Shown here: piece after piece, positions 33,478 through 42,472 of the stretch
Layout of the letters: each line of letters opens with the position of its first letter
How positions within the stretch are numbered: the first letter of the stretch is position 1
The notes under the pieces: generated by a model
Told to the model about the DNA's origin: nothing
What the model saw: the letters and a program-made list of their open reading frames with translations, nothing else
Databases searched by the model: none
Translations under genes and position numbers: made by a program
NCBI RefSeq assembly: GCF_002234535.1
Contig: NZ_CP022521.1
Coordinates: 1,302,001 to 1,366,000, forward strand
Origin: Actinoalloteichus hoggarensis
Lineage (GTDB): Bacteria; Actinomycetota; Actinomycetes; Mycobacteriales; Pseudonocardiaceae
Reading direction: 5' to 3'
Length of the DNA: 64,000 bases

Positions 33478-34248
33478 GTGTTGCTGACCATCCTCGGCTG
33501 CTCCGGCAGCGCACCCGGCCCCGGCGCCGCGGCCTCCGGCTATCTGATCGAGGCCGAGGGCGCGAGCCTCGTCGTCGATCTCGGCAACGGCACGCTCGCC
33601 GCGCTCCAGGGCCGTCGCGACCCCTTCGCCCTTGACGCTCTGCTCCTCTCGCACCTGCACCCGGACCACTGCGCCGACGTCAGCGCGCTGACGGTGCTGC
33701 GGCGGTATCACCCGCGTCCGCCCTACGATCCGCGGGTGCGCCGGCTGCCCTTGCACGCACCGTCGGAGGCGGCCGACCGGCTGGGGGCGGCCTACGCTCC
33801 CTCGGCGGCCGAGCGGTCCGAGACCGATCTCTCCGACGTGTACGACTTCCGGCCGCTCGCGGCGGGAACCCGGCACATCGGGCCGTTCGAGGTGACGGCG
33901 GTCCCCGTCGCGCACCCGTGTGAGGCCTACGGCTTCCGCATCCGACACGAGGGCCGAGTGCTGGCCTACACGGGCGACACCGGGCCGTGTCCGCAGCTGC
34001 GGGAGCTGGCCGCCGACGCCGACCTCCTGCTTGCCGAGGCGACCTGGCCGGACCATCCCGATCAGGTGCCGGACCTGCACCTGTCGGGCACCCAGGCGGG
34101 GGAGCTGGCCAGGGCGGCCGGGGCGCGGCGGCTGCTGGTCACCCACGTGGCGAGCTGGTTCGACGCCGAACAGGTGGCGGGGGAGGCCGCGGCGGCGTTC
34201 GCGGGCCCGACGGCCCGGGCCGAGGCGGGACGGCGGTACGAGATCTGA
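33478..34248 (+). CDS. Metallo-beta-lactamase-fold cyclic nucleotide phosphodiesterase (Rv1339-like)
   Basis: This 256-residue MBL-fold protein has the metal motif HxHxDH (His59, His61, Asp63, His64 in 'SHLHPDHC'). Further ligand segments are 'AHPCEAYGFRI', 'AYTGDTG' and 'LLVTHVASW'. By sequence and by its place between murI and rph it corresponds to M. tuberculosis Rv1339, an atypical phosphodiesterase that hydrolyses cAMP. It would lower second-messenger levels. The start is placed at the GTG at 33478, where homologues begin with 'LTILGCSGS'. A CAGGCT hexamer 6 nt upstream could again be a leaderless -10. Confidence 0.87.
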   Translation: MLLTILGCSGSAPGPGAAASGYLIEAEGASLVVDLGNGTLAALQGRRDPFALDALLLSHLHPDHCADVSALTVLRRYHPRPPYDPRVRRLPLHAPSEAADRLGAAYAPSAAERSETDLSDVYDFRPLAAGTRHIGPFEVTAVPVAHPCEAYGFRIRHEGRVLAYTGDTGPCPQLRELAADADLLLAEATWPDHPDQVPDLHLSGTQAGELARAAGARRLLVTHVASWFDAEQVAGEAAAAFAGPTARAEAGRRYEI

Positions 34249-34249
34249 T

Positions 34250-34285
34250 CGTCGAGGCAGGCCGAGTCCTCGGGGTGCCTCGACG
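34250..34285. terminator. Convergent terminator
   Basis: A perfect 10-bp stem (34250-34259 with 34276-34285) and a 16-nt loop lie between the phosphodiesterase stop and the corA stop. Confidence 0.65.
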
Positions 34286-34290
34286 GTGGC

Positions 34291-35253
34291 TCACAGCCAG
34301 CCGCGCCGCCGGAACAGCAGATACAGGACGACGGAGGAGCCGACGAGTGCCAGGGAGGAGCCGACGAGCCCCGCCTGGTCGCCGTAGCCCGGGTACGGCA
34401 GGTTCTGCCCGAAGTAGCCGGTGATCGCGGTCGGGACGGCGATGATCGCCGCCCAGCTGGTGACCTTCTTCATCACCACGTTGAGCCGGTTGCCCTGTAG
34501 GGCGAGCTGGGTCTCCCGCACGCCGGACGCCAGTTCGCGCATCCCCTCGACCCATTCGGTCACGCGCAGCACGTGGTCGTAGACGTCCTGGTAGTAGGGC
34601 ATCAGCTGCTCGTCGATCAGCCCGATGTCGCGATGCATGAGGCCCAGCAGGACCTCCCGCATCGGCGCCGACACCCGACTCAGCCGCAGCAGGTTCTTGC
34701 GCAGCCGCAGCGACCGCCGCTGGACGGCGTGCAGCTGGGACGGCTCGGCGAACAGCAGGTCCTCCAGCGCCTCGACCTCGTCCTCCAAGGCCTGCGCCGC
34801 GTCGAAGTGACTGTCCACGATGTCGTCGAGCAGGGCGTACAGCAGGTAGGCGATACCCCGGTCCCGGCCCGCCGTCGACCATCGACGCGCCACGTCGGAC
34901 GGGTCGAGGCCGGTGTCCTTGTGCACGGTCACCAGCGCGTGCGGGGTCACGAAGAGGGCCAGCTCGGACACCCGCAGGTCATCCTGGTCGTCGAGGACGA
35001 CCCGATGCAGGGTGAGGAAGAGGTGGGAGTCGTAGCGGTCCAGCTTCGGGCGCTGCCGCTCGTCACCCGCGTCCTCGACGGCCAGTTCGTGCAGGCCGAG
35101 CGCCTCGCCGATGCGATCGACCAGGTCGGCGTCGGGCGCGGACAGATCCAGCCAGTCGGCCACGCCGGGATCGGCGAGCCGGGCGCCGAGTTCGCCGTCC
35201 GGCAGCCGACCGGTCACCCGCTCGCCGTCCTGGAACAGGGTGAACTCCGCCAT
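34291..35253 (-). CDS. corA: CorA-family magnesium/cobalt transporter with GQN motif
   Basis: This 320-residue protein has the long cytoplasmic alpha/beta-helical domain of CorA followed by two C-terminal transmembrane helices (about residues 262-280 and 295-314). Directly after the first helix comes 'YFGQNLPYPGYG', so the family GMN motif is GQN (282-284), a variant known in actinobacterial CorA proteins. It should form a pentameric Mg2+/Co2+ channel. It sits inside the conserved block between the phosphodiesterase and rph genes on the opposite strand. The ATG start has no close ribosome binding site. Confidence 0.88.
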   Translation of the reverse strand: MAEFTLFQDGERVTGRLPDGELGARLADPGVADWLDLSAPDADLVDRIGEALGLHELAVEDAGDERQRPKLDRYDSHLFLTLHRVVLDDQDDLRVSELALFVTPHALVTVHKDTGLDPSDVARRWSTAGRDRGIAYLLYALLDDIVDSHFDAAQALEDEVEALEDLLFAEPSQLHAVQRRSLRLRKNLLRLSRVSAPMREVLLGLMHRDIGLIDEQLMPYYQDVYDHVLRVTEWVEGMRELASGVRETQLALQGNRLNVVMKKVTSWAAIIAVPTAITGYFGQNLPYPGYGDQAGLVGSSLALVGSSVVLYLLFRRRGWL

Positions 35254-35518
35254 GGTCACCGAGGCTAGCTCCTGGTGTCCGATCGAGTGCGGAACGTGAG
35301 CGTGTCGATCGGGTGAGGCATCCGGGCCCGACGCGCCGCGGGCGCCGACCTCGGCGGAGCGGGCGGCCGTCGCCGTGTCCGGGCCTGCTCGAGACCCGTC
35401 GGAGCAGCTCAGACCGGTGTCGACGGCTCGGCACGGTCGGGTGGTGTGCTCGGGTCGCCGCAGGCGACGCCGGGTGAACCCCGGCGGCACGCCGCTCGGA
35501 TCGCCGCCACTCGATAGG

Positions 35519-35524
35519 TAGGGT
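35519..35524 (+). promoter_or_regulatory. Candidate -10 element for leaderless rph
   Basis: TAGGGT is followed by 6 nt and the GTG start codon at 35531. Confidence 0.5.
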
Positions 35525-35530
35525 GACCGG

Positions 35531-36289
35531 GTGGTACGTGCAGATGGTCGAGAGAACGACGCGCTCAGGGATGTCCGCTTCACCCGGGGTTACCAGGAAT
35601 GGCCGGCCGGATCGGTGCTGGTGGAGTTCGGCCGGACCAAGGTGCTGTGCGCGGCGAGCGTGCAGGCCGGGGTGCCGAGGTGGCGGGCGGGCTCGGGCCT
35701 CGGGTGGGTGACCGCCGAGTACGCGATGCTGCCCTCGGCCACGCACACCCGTTCCGGCCGCGAGTCGGTGAAGGGTCGCGTCGGCGGCCGAACCCACGAG
35801 ATCAGCAGGTTGATCGGGCGTTCGCTGCGGGCCTGTGTCGACCTCGCCGCGCTCGGGGAGAACACGATCGCGCTGGACTGCGACGTCCTGCAGGCCGACG
35901 GCGGCACCCGCACGGCCGCGATCACCGGCGCCTACATCGCACTGGCCGACGCGATCACCTGGTTGGAGGCGGGCGGCCTGCTGGCCGATCCCAAGCCGCT
36001 GTCCTGCGCCGTCGCCGCGGTCAGCGTCGGAGTGGTGGACGGACAGGTGCGGCTGGATCTGCCGTACGAGGAGGACTCCCGTGCCGAGGTCGACATGAAC
36101 GTGGTCGCCACCGACGCGGGGACCCTGATCGAGGTGCAGGGCACGGGCGAGGGCGGCACCTTCGCCCGCACGACGCTGGACACGATGCTCGACGTCGCAC
36201 TGGCAGGCTGCGCGCGGCTCAACGACCTCCAGAACGAGGCCCTCGCCGCGCCCTACCCCGGTGAGCTGCCGCCGAGGGTGGCCCGATGA
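35531..36289 (+). CDS. rph: Ribonuclease PH
   Basis: This 252-residue phosphorolytic 3'-5' exoribonuclease trims tRNA 3' ends and forms a hexamer. Hallmarks are '[20 protein letters not shown]', '[16 protein letters not shown]', '[20 protein letters not shown]' and '[20 protein letters not shown]' with the phosphate-binding region. It overlaps rdgB by 4 bp (ATGA), the same pair as RphA-Rv1341 in M. tuberculosis. Confidence 0.96.
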   Translation: MVRADGRENDALRDVRFTRGYQEWPAGSVLVEFGRTKVLCAASVQAGVPRWRAGSGLGWVTAEYAMLPSATHTRSGRESVKGRVGGRTHEISRLIGRSLRACVDLAALGENTIALDCDVLQADGGTRTAAITGAYIALADAITWLEAGGLLADPKPLSCAVAAVSVGVVDGQVRLDLPYEEDSRAEVDMNVVATDAGTLIEVQGTGEGGTFARTTLDTMLDVALAGCARLNDLQNEALAAPYPGELPPRVAR

Positions 36290-36921
36290 CGGCGTCGACC
36301 GTGCGGCTGCTGCTCGCCTCCCGCAACGAGAAGAAACTGGGCGAACTCCGGCGGATCCTGCTCTCCGAGGGAGTCGCGGGCATCGAGGTCGTCGGGCTCG
36401 GCGACGTCCCCGAATACCCCGAGGTGCCCGAGACGGGCGCCACCTTCGAGGAGAACGCGCTGATCAAGGCCAGGGCGGGCGCGGCGGCCAGCGGTCTGCC
36501 CACGGTGGCGGACGACTCCGGGCTGGCGATCGACGCGCTGAACGGGATGCCCGGTGTGCTGTCGGCCCGCTGGAGCGGCGGCCACGGCGACGACGTCGCC
36601 AACCTCGAACTCGTCCTCGCCCAGCTCGCCGACCTGCCCGACGAGCGGCGCGGGGCGGCCTTCGTGGCGGTGGCGGCGCTGGCGCTGCCCGGGGACGGAC
36701 CCGACTCGGAGTACGTCGTGCGGGGGGAGTGGCCGGGTCGCATCGCGCGGGCACCGCGCGGGCAGAACGGCTTCGGCTACGACCCGGTGTTCCTGCCTGC
36801 CGGGGAGGCTCGGACCTCGGCGGAGCTGACGCCCGAGGAGAAGGACTCGGCCTCGCATCGGGGTCGGGCCCTGCGTGCCCTGCTGCCGCGACTGCGGGCG
36901 CTGGCCGACGACCGGCGGTGA
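36286..36921 (+). CDS. rdgB: XTP/dITP diphosphatase (RdgB/HAM1)
   Basis: This 211-residue house-cleaning pyrophosphatase removes deaminated purine nucleotides. It shows the N-terminal '[18 protein letters not shown]', the catalytic '[16 protein letters not shown]' near residue 50, '[17 protein letters not shown]' near 70 and the nucleobase motif '[13 protein letters not shown]' near 160. It is translationally coupled to rph and ends the plus-strand block. Confidence 0.95.
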   Translation: MTASTVRLLLASRNEKKLGELRRILLSEGVAGIEVVGLGDVPEYPEVPETGATFEENALIKARAGAAASGLPTVADDSGLAIDALNGMPGVLSARWSGGHGDDVANLELVLAQLADLPDERRGAAFVAVAALALPGDGPDSEYVVRGEWPGRIARAPRGQNGFGYDPVFLPAGEARTSAELTPEEKDSASHRGRALRALLPRLRALADDRR

Positions 36922-37040
36922 CGTCGTCGTGGGGGTTCCCGGCGGCGGGGCCGTCACGGTGATCCCGACGGTGAGCCGCCGCAGGACGGTTCGCGACGGC
37001 GGTCCGCCACAGGCTCCCGGCGGCGGAGTCGCCGACGACA

Positions 37041-37070
37041 GGCCCTCGCCCGACCGGACGACCGAGGGCC
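37041..37070. terminator. Convergent terminator between rdgB and bcp
   Basis: An 8-bp stem (37041-37048 with 37063-37070) with a 14-nt loop lies just before the bcp stop codon and could serve both convergent genes. Confidence 0.5.
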
Positions 37071-37086
37071 GTGAACGCCCTCGACG

Positions 37087-37572
37087 TCAGGCCGACGCGG
37101 GCAGGCCCAGGTCGCGGCGCAGCTTGGCGACGTGGCCGGTGGCCTTGACGTTGTACTGGGCCTTGGCGATACGACCAGACTCGTCGACGACGAAGGTCGA
37201 CCGGATCACGCCGGTCACGGTCTTGCCGTACAGCTTCTTCTCGCCGAAGGCTCCCCACCGAGTGAGCACGGTCTTGTCCGGGTCGGACAGCAGCGGGAAG
37301 GTCAGCCCCTGGTCTTCACGGAAGCCGCGCAAGGTGGCGACCGGGTCGGGGGAGATGCCCAGGACGGTCAGGCCCGCCTCGTTCAGCTCGGCGAGGTTGT
37401 CGCGGAAGTCGCAGGCCTGCTTGGTGCAGCCGGGCGTGTTGGCCGCCGGGTAGAAGTAGACGATCACCGAGCCGCCTCGGTGATCGCGCAGCGAGACCGG
37501 GTTGCCCTCGGAGTCGGTGAGGGTGAAGTCGGGGGCCTCGTCTCCCTCGGCCAGGCGTGTCTGTTCGCTCAT
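37087..37572 (-). CDS. bcp: Thiol peroxidase of the Bcp/PrxQ type
   Basis: This 161-residue peroxiredoxin reduces hydroperoxides in the cytosol. The peroxidatic Cys49 and the resolving Cys54 lie in 'NTPGCTKQACDFRD', the standard PrxQ arrangement. N-terminal 'GDEAPDFTLTDSEGNPVSL' and C-terminal 'IRSTFVVDESGRIAKAQYNV' complete the fold. It is the second gene of a probable two-gene unit, 11 bp after a small membrane protein gene. Confidence 0.95.
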   Translation of the reverse strand: MSEQTRLAEGDEAPDFTLTDSEGNPVSLRDHRGGSVIVYFYPAANTPGCTKQACDFRDNLAELNEAGLTVLGISPDPVATLRGFREDQGLTFPLLSDPDKTVLTRWGAFGEKKLYGKTVTGVIRSTFVVDESGRIAKAQYNVKATGHVAKLRRDLGLPASA

Positions 37573-37583
37573 GGCCGCCGACG

Positions 37584-37826
37584 CTAGCCCGTCCGGCCGA
37601 CGCCGTTCGTCGGGGTCGCGCTATGCGGGGGCGTCCAGACGGTGTGGGCGGGTGGTGCGAGGGAGTTCTCGGGCCGGCTGATGGTCTGCGAGGTCGGCGG
37701 ACCGAGCGATCGGTCGGAGCCCCGGACGTCGGCGTGCAGTGTCGACAGCACCGCCCCGAGCAGTATCCCCACGATCGCCGACGCGATCATCGCAATTGCG
37801 CTGACCAGGAAGAATCGAAGTCCCAT
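37584..37826 (-). CDS. Small single-pass membrane protein of unknown function
   Basis: This 80-residue protein has one N-terminal transmembrane helix (residues 5-29, 'FFLVSAIAMIASAIVGILLG') and a polar tail rich in Pro, Ser and Thr. The ATG has AGGATG about 9 nt upstream. It lies directly before bcp, probably in the same transcript. I do not recognise a family. Confidence 0.6.
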   Translation of the reverse strand: MGLRFFLVSAIAMIASAIVGILLGAVLSTLHADVRGSDRSLGPPTSQTISRPENSLAPPAHTVWTPPHSATPTNGVGRTG

Positions 37827-38102
37827 CGCTCTACATCCTGACTACTCGTGCCTTCCCCCACTTCGCACCGGGCCGAAGACACCATGGTTTCCCCGTTCGA
37901 GGGGTGCTGCGAGCGCAGGGCGACCGATTAGCCAATAAGGGTGATTCTGGGAGGACGTCGATCGCGCGAATGTGTCGGGAGGACGGCACTCCAGGTAACG
38001 GATTGGTATCACCGGAGTGGGTAAGCGCTTTCCTGGCTATGGGAGATCGATCCGCTCTCCCGGCCGCGTGTGGTGACCTCTCGCCCGGCGCCGCGTGTCC
38101 CG

Positions 38103-38108
38103 TAAGGT
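38103..38108 (+). promoter_or_regulatory. Candidate -10 element for leaderless glgP
   Basis: TAAGGT is followed by 8 nt and the GTG start codon at 38117. Confidence 0.5.
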
Positions 38109-38116
38109 CCGCTGGC

Positions 38117-40675
38117 GTGAGAGCAGTGCGCCGCTTCACCGTGCGGGCCCAGTTGCCCCGGCCGCTCGCCGCCCTGAGCACCCTGGCCACCAATCTGCGG
38201 TGGACCTGGCACCCGCCGACGCAGGACCTCTTCGCCGAGGTCGACCCGCAGGCGTGGTCCCGCGTCAAGGGTGACCCGCTGCGCATGCTCGGGGAGGTCT
38301 CCGTCGAGCGCTGGAACCGGCTCGCCGAGGACGCGGACTTCCTGACGAAGGTCGCCGCCGCGGCGGACGACCTCCGGCGGTACTGCGAGGACGACCGCTG
38401 GTATCAGCGCCGCGCGGGCGAGGCCGACGGACTCCCCACGGGCATCGGCTACTTCTCGATGGAGTTCGGCGTCACCGAGGCGCTGCCCAACTACTCCGGC
38501 GGCCTCGGCGTGCTGGCGGGCGACCACCTCAAGGCGGCTTCGGATCTCGGCCTGCCGCTCGTCGCGGTCGGCCTGCTCTACCGGGCAGGCTACTTCGGCC
38601 AGGCACTCTCGCGGGACGGCTGGCAGCTGGAGCACTACCCGGTGATCGACCCGCGCGGCCTGCCGCTGGACCTGGTCACCGACCCGTCCGGGGCGCCGAT
38701 CCTCGTCCACGTCGGCATGCCGCACGGCCGAGTGCTGCGGGCCAGGATCTGGTGCGCGCAGGTGGGGCGCATCCCGCTGCTGCTGTTGGACTCCGACGTC
38801 GAGGGCAACGATCCGGACCTGCGCGGCATCACCGACCGGCTGTACGGCGGCGACCAGGACCACCGCATCAAACAGGAGATCCTCGCGGGGATCGGCGGGG
38901 TCCGCGCCGTGCGTGCCTACTGCGACCTCGTCGGTCGCGCACAGCCGGTGGTGTTCCACACCAACGAGGGCCACGCCGGCTTCCTCGGCCTGGAGCGGGC
39001 CCGCGAGCTGATCGCGGGCGACGGACTCGACTTCGATCAGGCCCTGGCCTCGGTGCGGGCGGGCACCGTGTTCACCACGCACACCCCGGTGCCCGCGGGC
39101 ATCGACCGCTTCCCCGTCGACCTGGTCCGGCACTACTTCGGCGACGGCCACGAACCGGACCTGCTCCCCGGCGTCCCCACGCATCGGGTGCTCGCCCTCG
39201 GTGCCGAGGACGACCCCGCCATGTTCAACATGGCGAACATGGGCCTGCGTCTGGCGCAGCGGGCCAACGGCGTCTCCGCCCTGCACGGCGAGGTCAGTCG
39301 GCAGATGTTCCGAGGGCTGTGGCCGGGTTTCGACGCCGCCGAGGTGCCGATCACCTCGGTGACCAACGGCGTCCACGGCCCCACCTGGTCGTCCCGCGAG
39401 ATGATCGACCTCCTGGGCGATCCGGAACAGGGCGTCGAACACGGCGAGGGCGCCCACGGCTTCGAACCGGTCAGCGACGCCCGGCTGTGGGAGCTGCGCT
39501 CCACCCTGCGCGGCAGGCTCGTCGACGAGGTCCGCCGCAGGCTGCGCGCCGCCTGGATCGAACGCGGCGCCGCCGAGCTGGAACTGGACTGGACCGACTC
39601 GGTCTTCGACCCCGAGATCCTCACCATCGGCTTCGCCCGCCGCGTGCCCACCTACAAGCGGCTCACCCTGATGCTGCGCGATCAGGACCGGCTGCGGAGA
39701 CTGCTGCTCGACCCGAGCCGCCCGGTCCAGCTCGTCGTCGCGGGCAAGTCGCACCCGGCCGACGACGGCGGCAAGGCGCTCATCCAGCAGATCGTCCGCT
39801 TCGCCGACGAGGCCGACGTCCGCCACCGCATCGTCTTCCTACCCGACTACGACATGTCGATGGCCCGCTATCTCTACTGGGGCTGCGACGTGTGGCTGAA
39901 CAACCCGCTGCGTCCGCTGGAGGCCTGCGGGACCTCGGGAATGAAGTCGGCGCTCAACGGCGGGCTCAACCTGTCCATCCGCGACGGCTGGTGGGACGAG
40001 TTCTACGACGGCCGCAACGGCTGGGCGATCCCCACCGCCGACGGCGTCACCGACCCCGTGCGGCGGGACGACCTGGAGTCGCAGGCGTTGTACGGTCTGC
40101 TGGAGTCCGGGGTGACCCCGCTGTTCTACGAGCGCGCGGCCGACGGCGTCCCGCAGCGGTGGATGTCGATGGTGCGGCACACCCTGGCGGGCCTGGGTTC
40201 CAAGGTGCAGGCCTCCAGGATGGTCCGCGAGTACGTCGAGAACTGTTATCTGCCCGCGGCGCGGGCGGCCGCGGCGATGCGGGCCGACGGTCATCAGGGC
40301 GCCAAGGAGCTGGCGGGCTATCGGGCGCGGCTTCAGGCGGCGTGGCCCCACATCAGGATCGTCGACAGCACGCTGGTCGCCGACGGGGAGCCCGCGCCCT
40401 CGCTGGGCACGCCGGCGCTGGTGCGGGCACGGGTGGAGCTCGGCGGCCTGGACCCGGCCGACGTGGACGTGCAGGCGGTGGTCGGTCGGGCGGACGAGGC
40501 GGGCGAGCTGAGCGACGTCGTCACCCGGTCGATGGGCCACCTCGGCGGCGTCGACTACCGTGCCGAGGTCCCGCTGCCGCATGCCGGGCCGGCCGGCTAC
40601 ACGGTGCGGGTGCTGCCCCGGCATCGTCTGCTGTCCACCCCGGCCGAGCTCGGTCGCGTGGTGTTGGCGGACTGA
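38117..40675 (+). CDS. glgP: Alpha-glucan (glycogen) phosphorylase
   Basis: This 852-residue enzyme phosphorolyses alpha-1,4-glucan to glucose-1-phosphate. It belongs to the actinobacterial DUF3417-containing phosphorylase type: the N-terminal 'LAALSTLATNLRWTWHPPTQDLF' (ends LAALSTLA and PPTQDLF) is the DUF3417 start. 'IGYFSMEFGVTEALPNYSGG' lies near residue 113 and 'FTTHTPVPAGIDRFP' near 318. The PLP-binding lysine is in 'ACGTSGMKSALNGGLN' near nucleotide 39940. I chose the GTG at 38117 from the conserved N-terminus; the upstream 290 bp (37827-38116) hold the promoter. GlgX, 12 kb away, would provide debranched chains. Confidence 0.94.
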   Translation: MRAVRRFTVRAQLPRPLAALSTLATNLRWTWHPPTQDLFAEVDPQAWSRVKGDPLRMLGEVSVERWNRLAEDADFLTKVAAAADDLRRYCEDDRWYQRRAGEADGLPTGIGYFSMEFGVTEALPNYSGGLGVLAGDHLKAASDLGLPLVAVGLLYRAGYFGQALSRDGWQLEHYPVIDPRGLPLDLVTDPSGAPILVHVGMPHGRVLRARIWCAQVGRIPLLLLDSDVEGNDPDLRGITDRLYGGDQDHRIKQEILAGIGGVRAVRAYCDLVGRAQPVVFHTNEGHAGFLGLERARELIAGDGLDFDQALASVRAGTVFTTHTPVPAGIDRFPVDLVRHYFGDGHEPDLLPGVPTHRVLALGAEDDPAMFNMANMGLRLAQRANGVSALHGEVSRQMFRGLWPGFDAAEVPITSVTNGVHGPTWSSREMIDLLGDPEQGVEHGEGAHGFEPVSDARLWELRSTLRGRLVDEVRRRLRAAWIERGAAELELDWTDSVFDPEILTIGFARRVPTYKRLTLMLRDQDRLRRLLLDPSRPVQLVVAGKSHPADDGGKALIQQIVRFADEADVRHRIVFLPDYDMSMARYLYWGCDVWLNNPLRPLEACGTSGMKSALNGGLNLSIRDGWWDEFYDGRNGWAIPTADGVTDPVRRDDLESQALYGLLESGVTPLFYERAADGVPQRWMSMVRHTLAGLGSKVQASRMVREYVENCYLPAARAAAAMRADGHQGAKELAGYRARLQAAWPHIRIVDSTLVADGEPAPSLGTPALVRARVELGGLDPADVDVQAVVGRADEAGELSDVVTRSMGHLGGVDYRAEVPLPHAGPAGYTVRVLPRHRLLSTPAELGRVVLAD

Positions 40676-40693
40676 CCTGCCACAACCCGGCCT

Positions 40694-40731
40694 CGCGGGG
40701 GCGTCCGCGCGGGGCCGGGGACGCCCCCGCG
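40694..40731. terminator. Convergent terminator after glgP
   Basis: A perfect 13-bp GC-rich stem (40694-40706 with 40719-40731) with a 12-nt loop lies 18 bp after the glgP stop. Confidence 0.75.
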
Positions 40732-40823
40732 CGGCAGACGTCGGCCCGTACACCGGCGGCGCACGCCACGGCCGTCACCGATGACGCCGAACCTCGACTC
40801 CGGGCCGCGCTCGCGAGTCGGGG

Positions 40824-41564
40824 TCAGGTCCGCTCGTACACCGAGACGTGCCGTCGGCTGGCCGCGGTGAACGGGCGGCGGTCCCAGTGGTCGTAGCGTT
40901 CGCGGAGCCGCATCCCGGCGAGCCGGGCCATCAGATCCAGCTCGCTCGGCCAGCAGTACCGCAGCCGTATCGGGCTCAGCGTGGTGCCCTCGGCGCCGAG
41001 GCGGACCCGCTGATAGGTGACGGTCTGCGCCACCGGGTCGTGCAGCTGGTACTCCATCCGCACCGAGTCCTCGGTGAGCGCGCGGGTGGCGACGCGCTGG
41101 TTCCGATCGAACTCGGTGACGTCCTGGATGAAGCACTCGACGACGAACAGCCCGCCCGGCTCCAGCACCGAGGCGACGTTGCGGAAGCAGTCGATCTGTC
41201 GTTGTTGGGTGACGAGGTTGAACAACGTGTTGAACACCAGGTAGGCCAGCCGGAACGGGCCGGTCACGGCCACCTCGGCCATGTCGCCGATGGTCGTCGG
41301 GACGGCGTCGCCCCCCGGTTTGGCTCGAAGACGCTCGGCCATCGCGGGAGAACCCTCGATGCCCTCCACGGCGATGCCCCGCGCCGCCAGCGGAAGCGCG
41401 ACCCGCCCGGTGCCCACCGCCAGTTCGAGGACGCGTCCGCCGTCGGGGACGAGATCGGCGAGGAAGTCCACGGCCGGAGCCGGGTCGGGAATCGTTCCCT
41501 GGTCGTAGTCGGCCGCATAACGATCGAAGAATGCCGGATCACCGAATTCGATCACGCCTGGCAA
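40824..41564 (-). CDS. Class I SAM-dependent methyltransferase
   Basis: This 246-residue methyltransferase has the N-terminal 'FGDPAFFDRYAADYDQG', the SAM-binding loop 'VLELAVGTGRVALPLAARG' near residue 45 and the acidic 'VEGIEGSPAMAERLR'. 'LAYLVFNTLFNLVTQQRQ' near 105 and 'SVLEPGGLFVVECFI' near 130 follow. Substrate unknown. It is a single gene convergent with glgP; the ATG is at 41562-41564. Confidence 0.88.
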   Translation of the reverse strand: MPGVIEFGDPAFFDRYAADYDQGTIPDPAPAVDFLADLVPDGGRVLELAVGTGRVALPLAARGIAVEGIEGSPAMAERLRAKPGGDAVPTTIGDMAEVAVTGPFRLAYLVFNTLFNLVTQQRQIDCFRNVASVLEPGGLFVVECFIQDVTEFDRNQRVATRALTEDSVRMEYQLHDPVAQTVTYQRVRLGAEGTTLSPIRLRYCWPSELDLMARLAGMRLRERYDHWDRRPFTAASRRHVSVYERT

Positions 41565-41702
41565 CGTAGCGGGATAGCCGCAGGCGACACCAGCGAATAT
41601 CGCGGGGCCGAATGTCCGCGGCCCTCGTGACGGGGCACCCTCGCCGAGGCACCGGGCTCGCGATGCCGGGAAGGCCGCCCGGCCGTGCTCATCGGGTGAG
41701 AG

Positions 41703-42203
41703 TCACGGTTCGATGCGGGGCGCCTGTCCGGTGGCGAGGGTGAACGGCAGATCCTGCACCGGAACGGGGGTGGACCGCGCGGCGACGACGATCACGAACA
41801 CACCGGCATGGTGAAACGTGAGGCAGGCGGCGGCCCGCGAACGCAACAGCTTCGCGTCCACAGTCCGGCCGTTCACTCGCGGCGAGGCATGCGTCCTCTC
41901 CTCGACGACGGTCCACGACGGCCGGACCCTCGCGCGTCCCGGCCCGCTCAGGAAGCCCGCCGCGAGCACGCCGATCTCGGACTCCCCGCGATCGTCCGCA
42001 TCGGACACGACGAGGACTTCCTGATCGGGCAGCGAGAGCCGCAGGCTGATCGAGGTCACCATGCCGCCGACCAGCCGTGGTTCGCTCTCCACGATCTCGG
42101 CGCCGCTGACCGTCACCACGGGAAAGTCCGATCCCGTCCGCAGCTCGTCGAAGTCCACCAGCGGCGGGGCGAAGCCCAGATCCCACTCCGACTGCTCGTG
42201 CAC
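41703..42203 (-). CDS. Hypothetical protein
   Basis: This 166-residue soluble protein has no family that I recognise. Its N-terminus is acidic ('HEQSEWDLGFAPPLVDFDEL'). The middle alternates beta-type hydrophobic segments ('FPVVTVSGAEIVES', 'SISLRLSLPDQEVLVVSD', 'GVFVIVVAARS'), suggesting a mostly beta fold. It contains one cysteine. The GTG at 42201-42203 has GAGGTG 6 nt upstream and is preferred over longer in-frame starts. It is divergent from the XRE regulator. Confidence 0.6.
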   Translation of the reverse strand: MHEQSEWDLGFAPPLVDFDELRTGSDFPVVTVSGAEIVESEPRLVGGMVTSISLRLSLPDQEVLVVSDADDRGESEIGVLAAGFLSGPGRARVRPSWTVVEERTHASPRVNGRTVDAKLLRSRAAACLTFHHAGVFVIVVAARSTPVPVQDLPFTLATGQAPRIEP

Positions 42204-42460
42204 GTCCGACACCTCGTCTCGTTCGGCGGTCAGGCCGCAGGCGACCGGCCCTCGGCGGAACGGGCCCAGCGTACGGCCGGGGTGGTGACATGAAACCCTG
42301 CGGTCCTGGATGCCATGCCTTCGCATGTAGCCGGCTGTCGCCACTATGCGAGATGGCGACACGATGTCGGTCGACTCTGTGGACACATCCCCAGTGAGGG
42401 GCGGTGATGCGTGCCACGGTGCTTGGCGTGAGGACCGGATCTTCGTCCTTGAACCGCTGC

Positions 42461-42466
42461 TAGCCT
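42461..42466 (+). promoter_or_regulatory. Candidate -10 element for leaderless XRE regulator gene
   Basis: TAGCCT is followed by 6 nt and the ATG at 42473; no Shine-Dalgarno site precedes the ATG. Confidence 0.5.
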
Positions 42467-42472
42467 CTATTC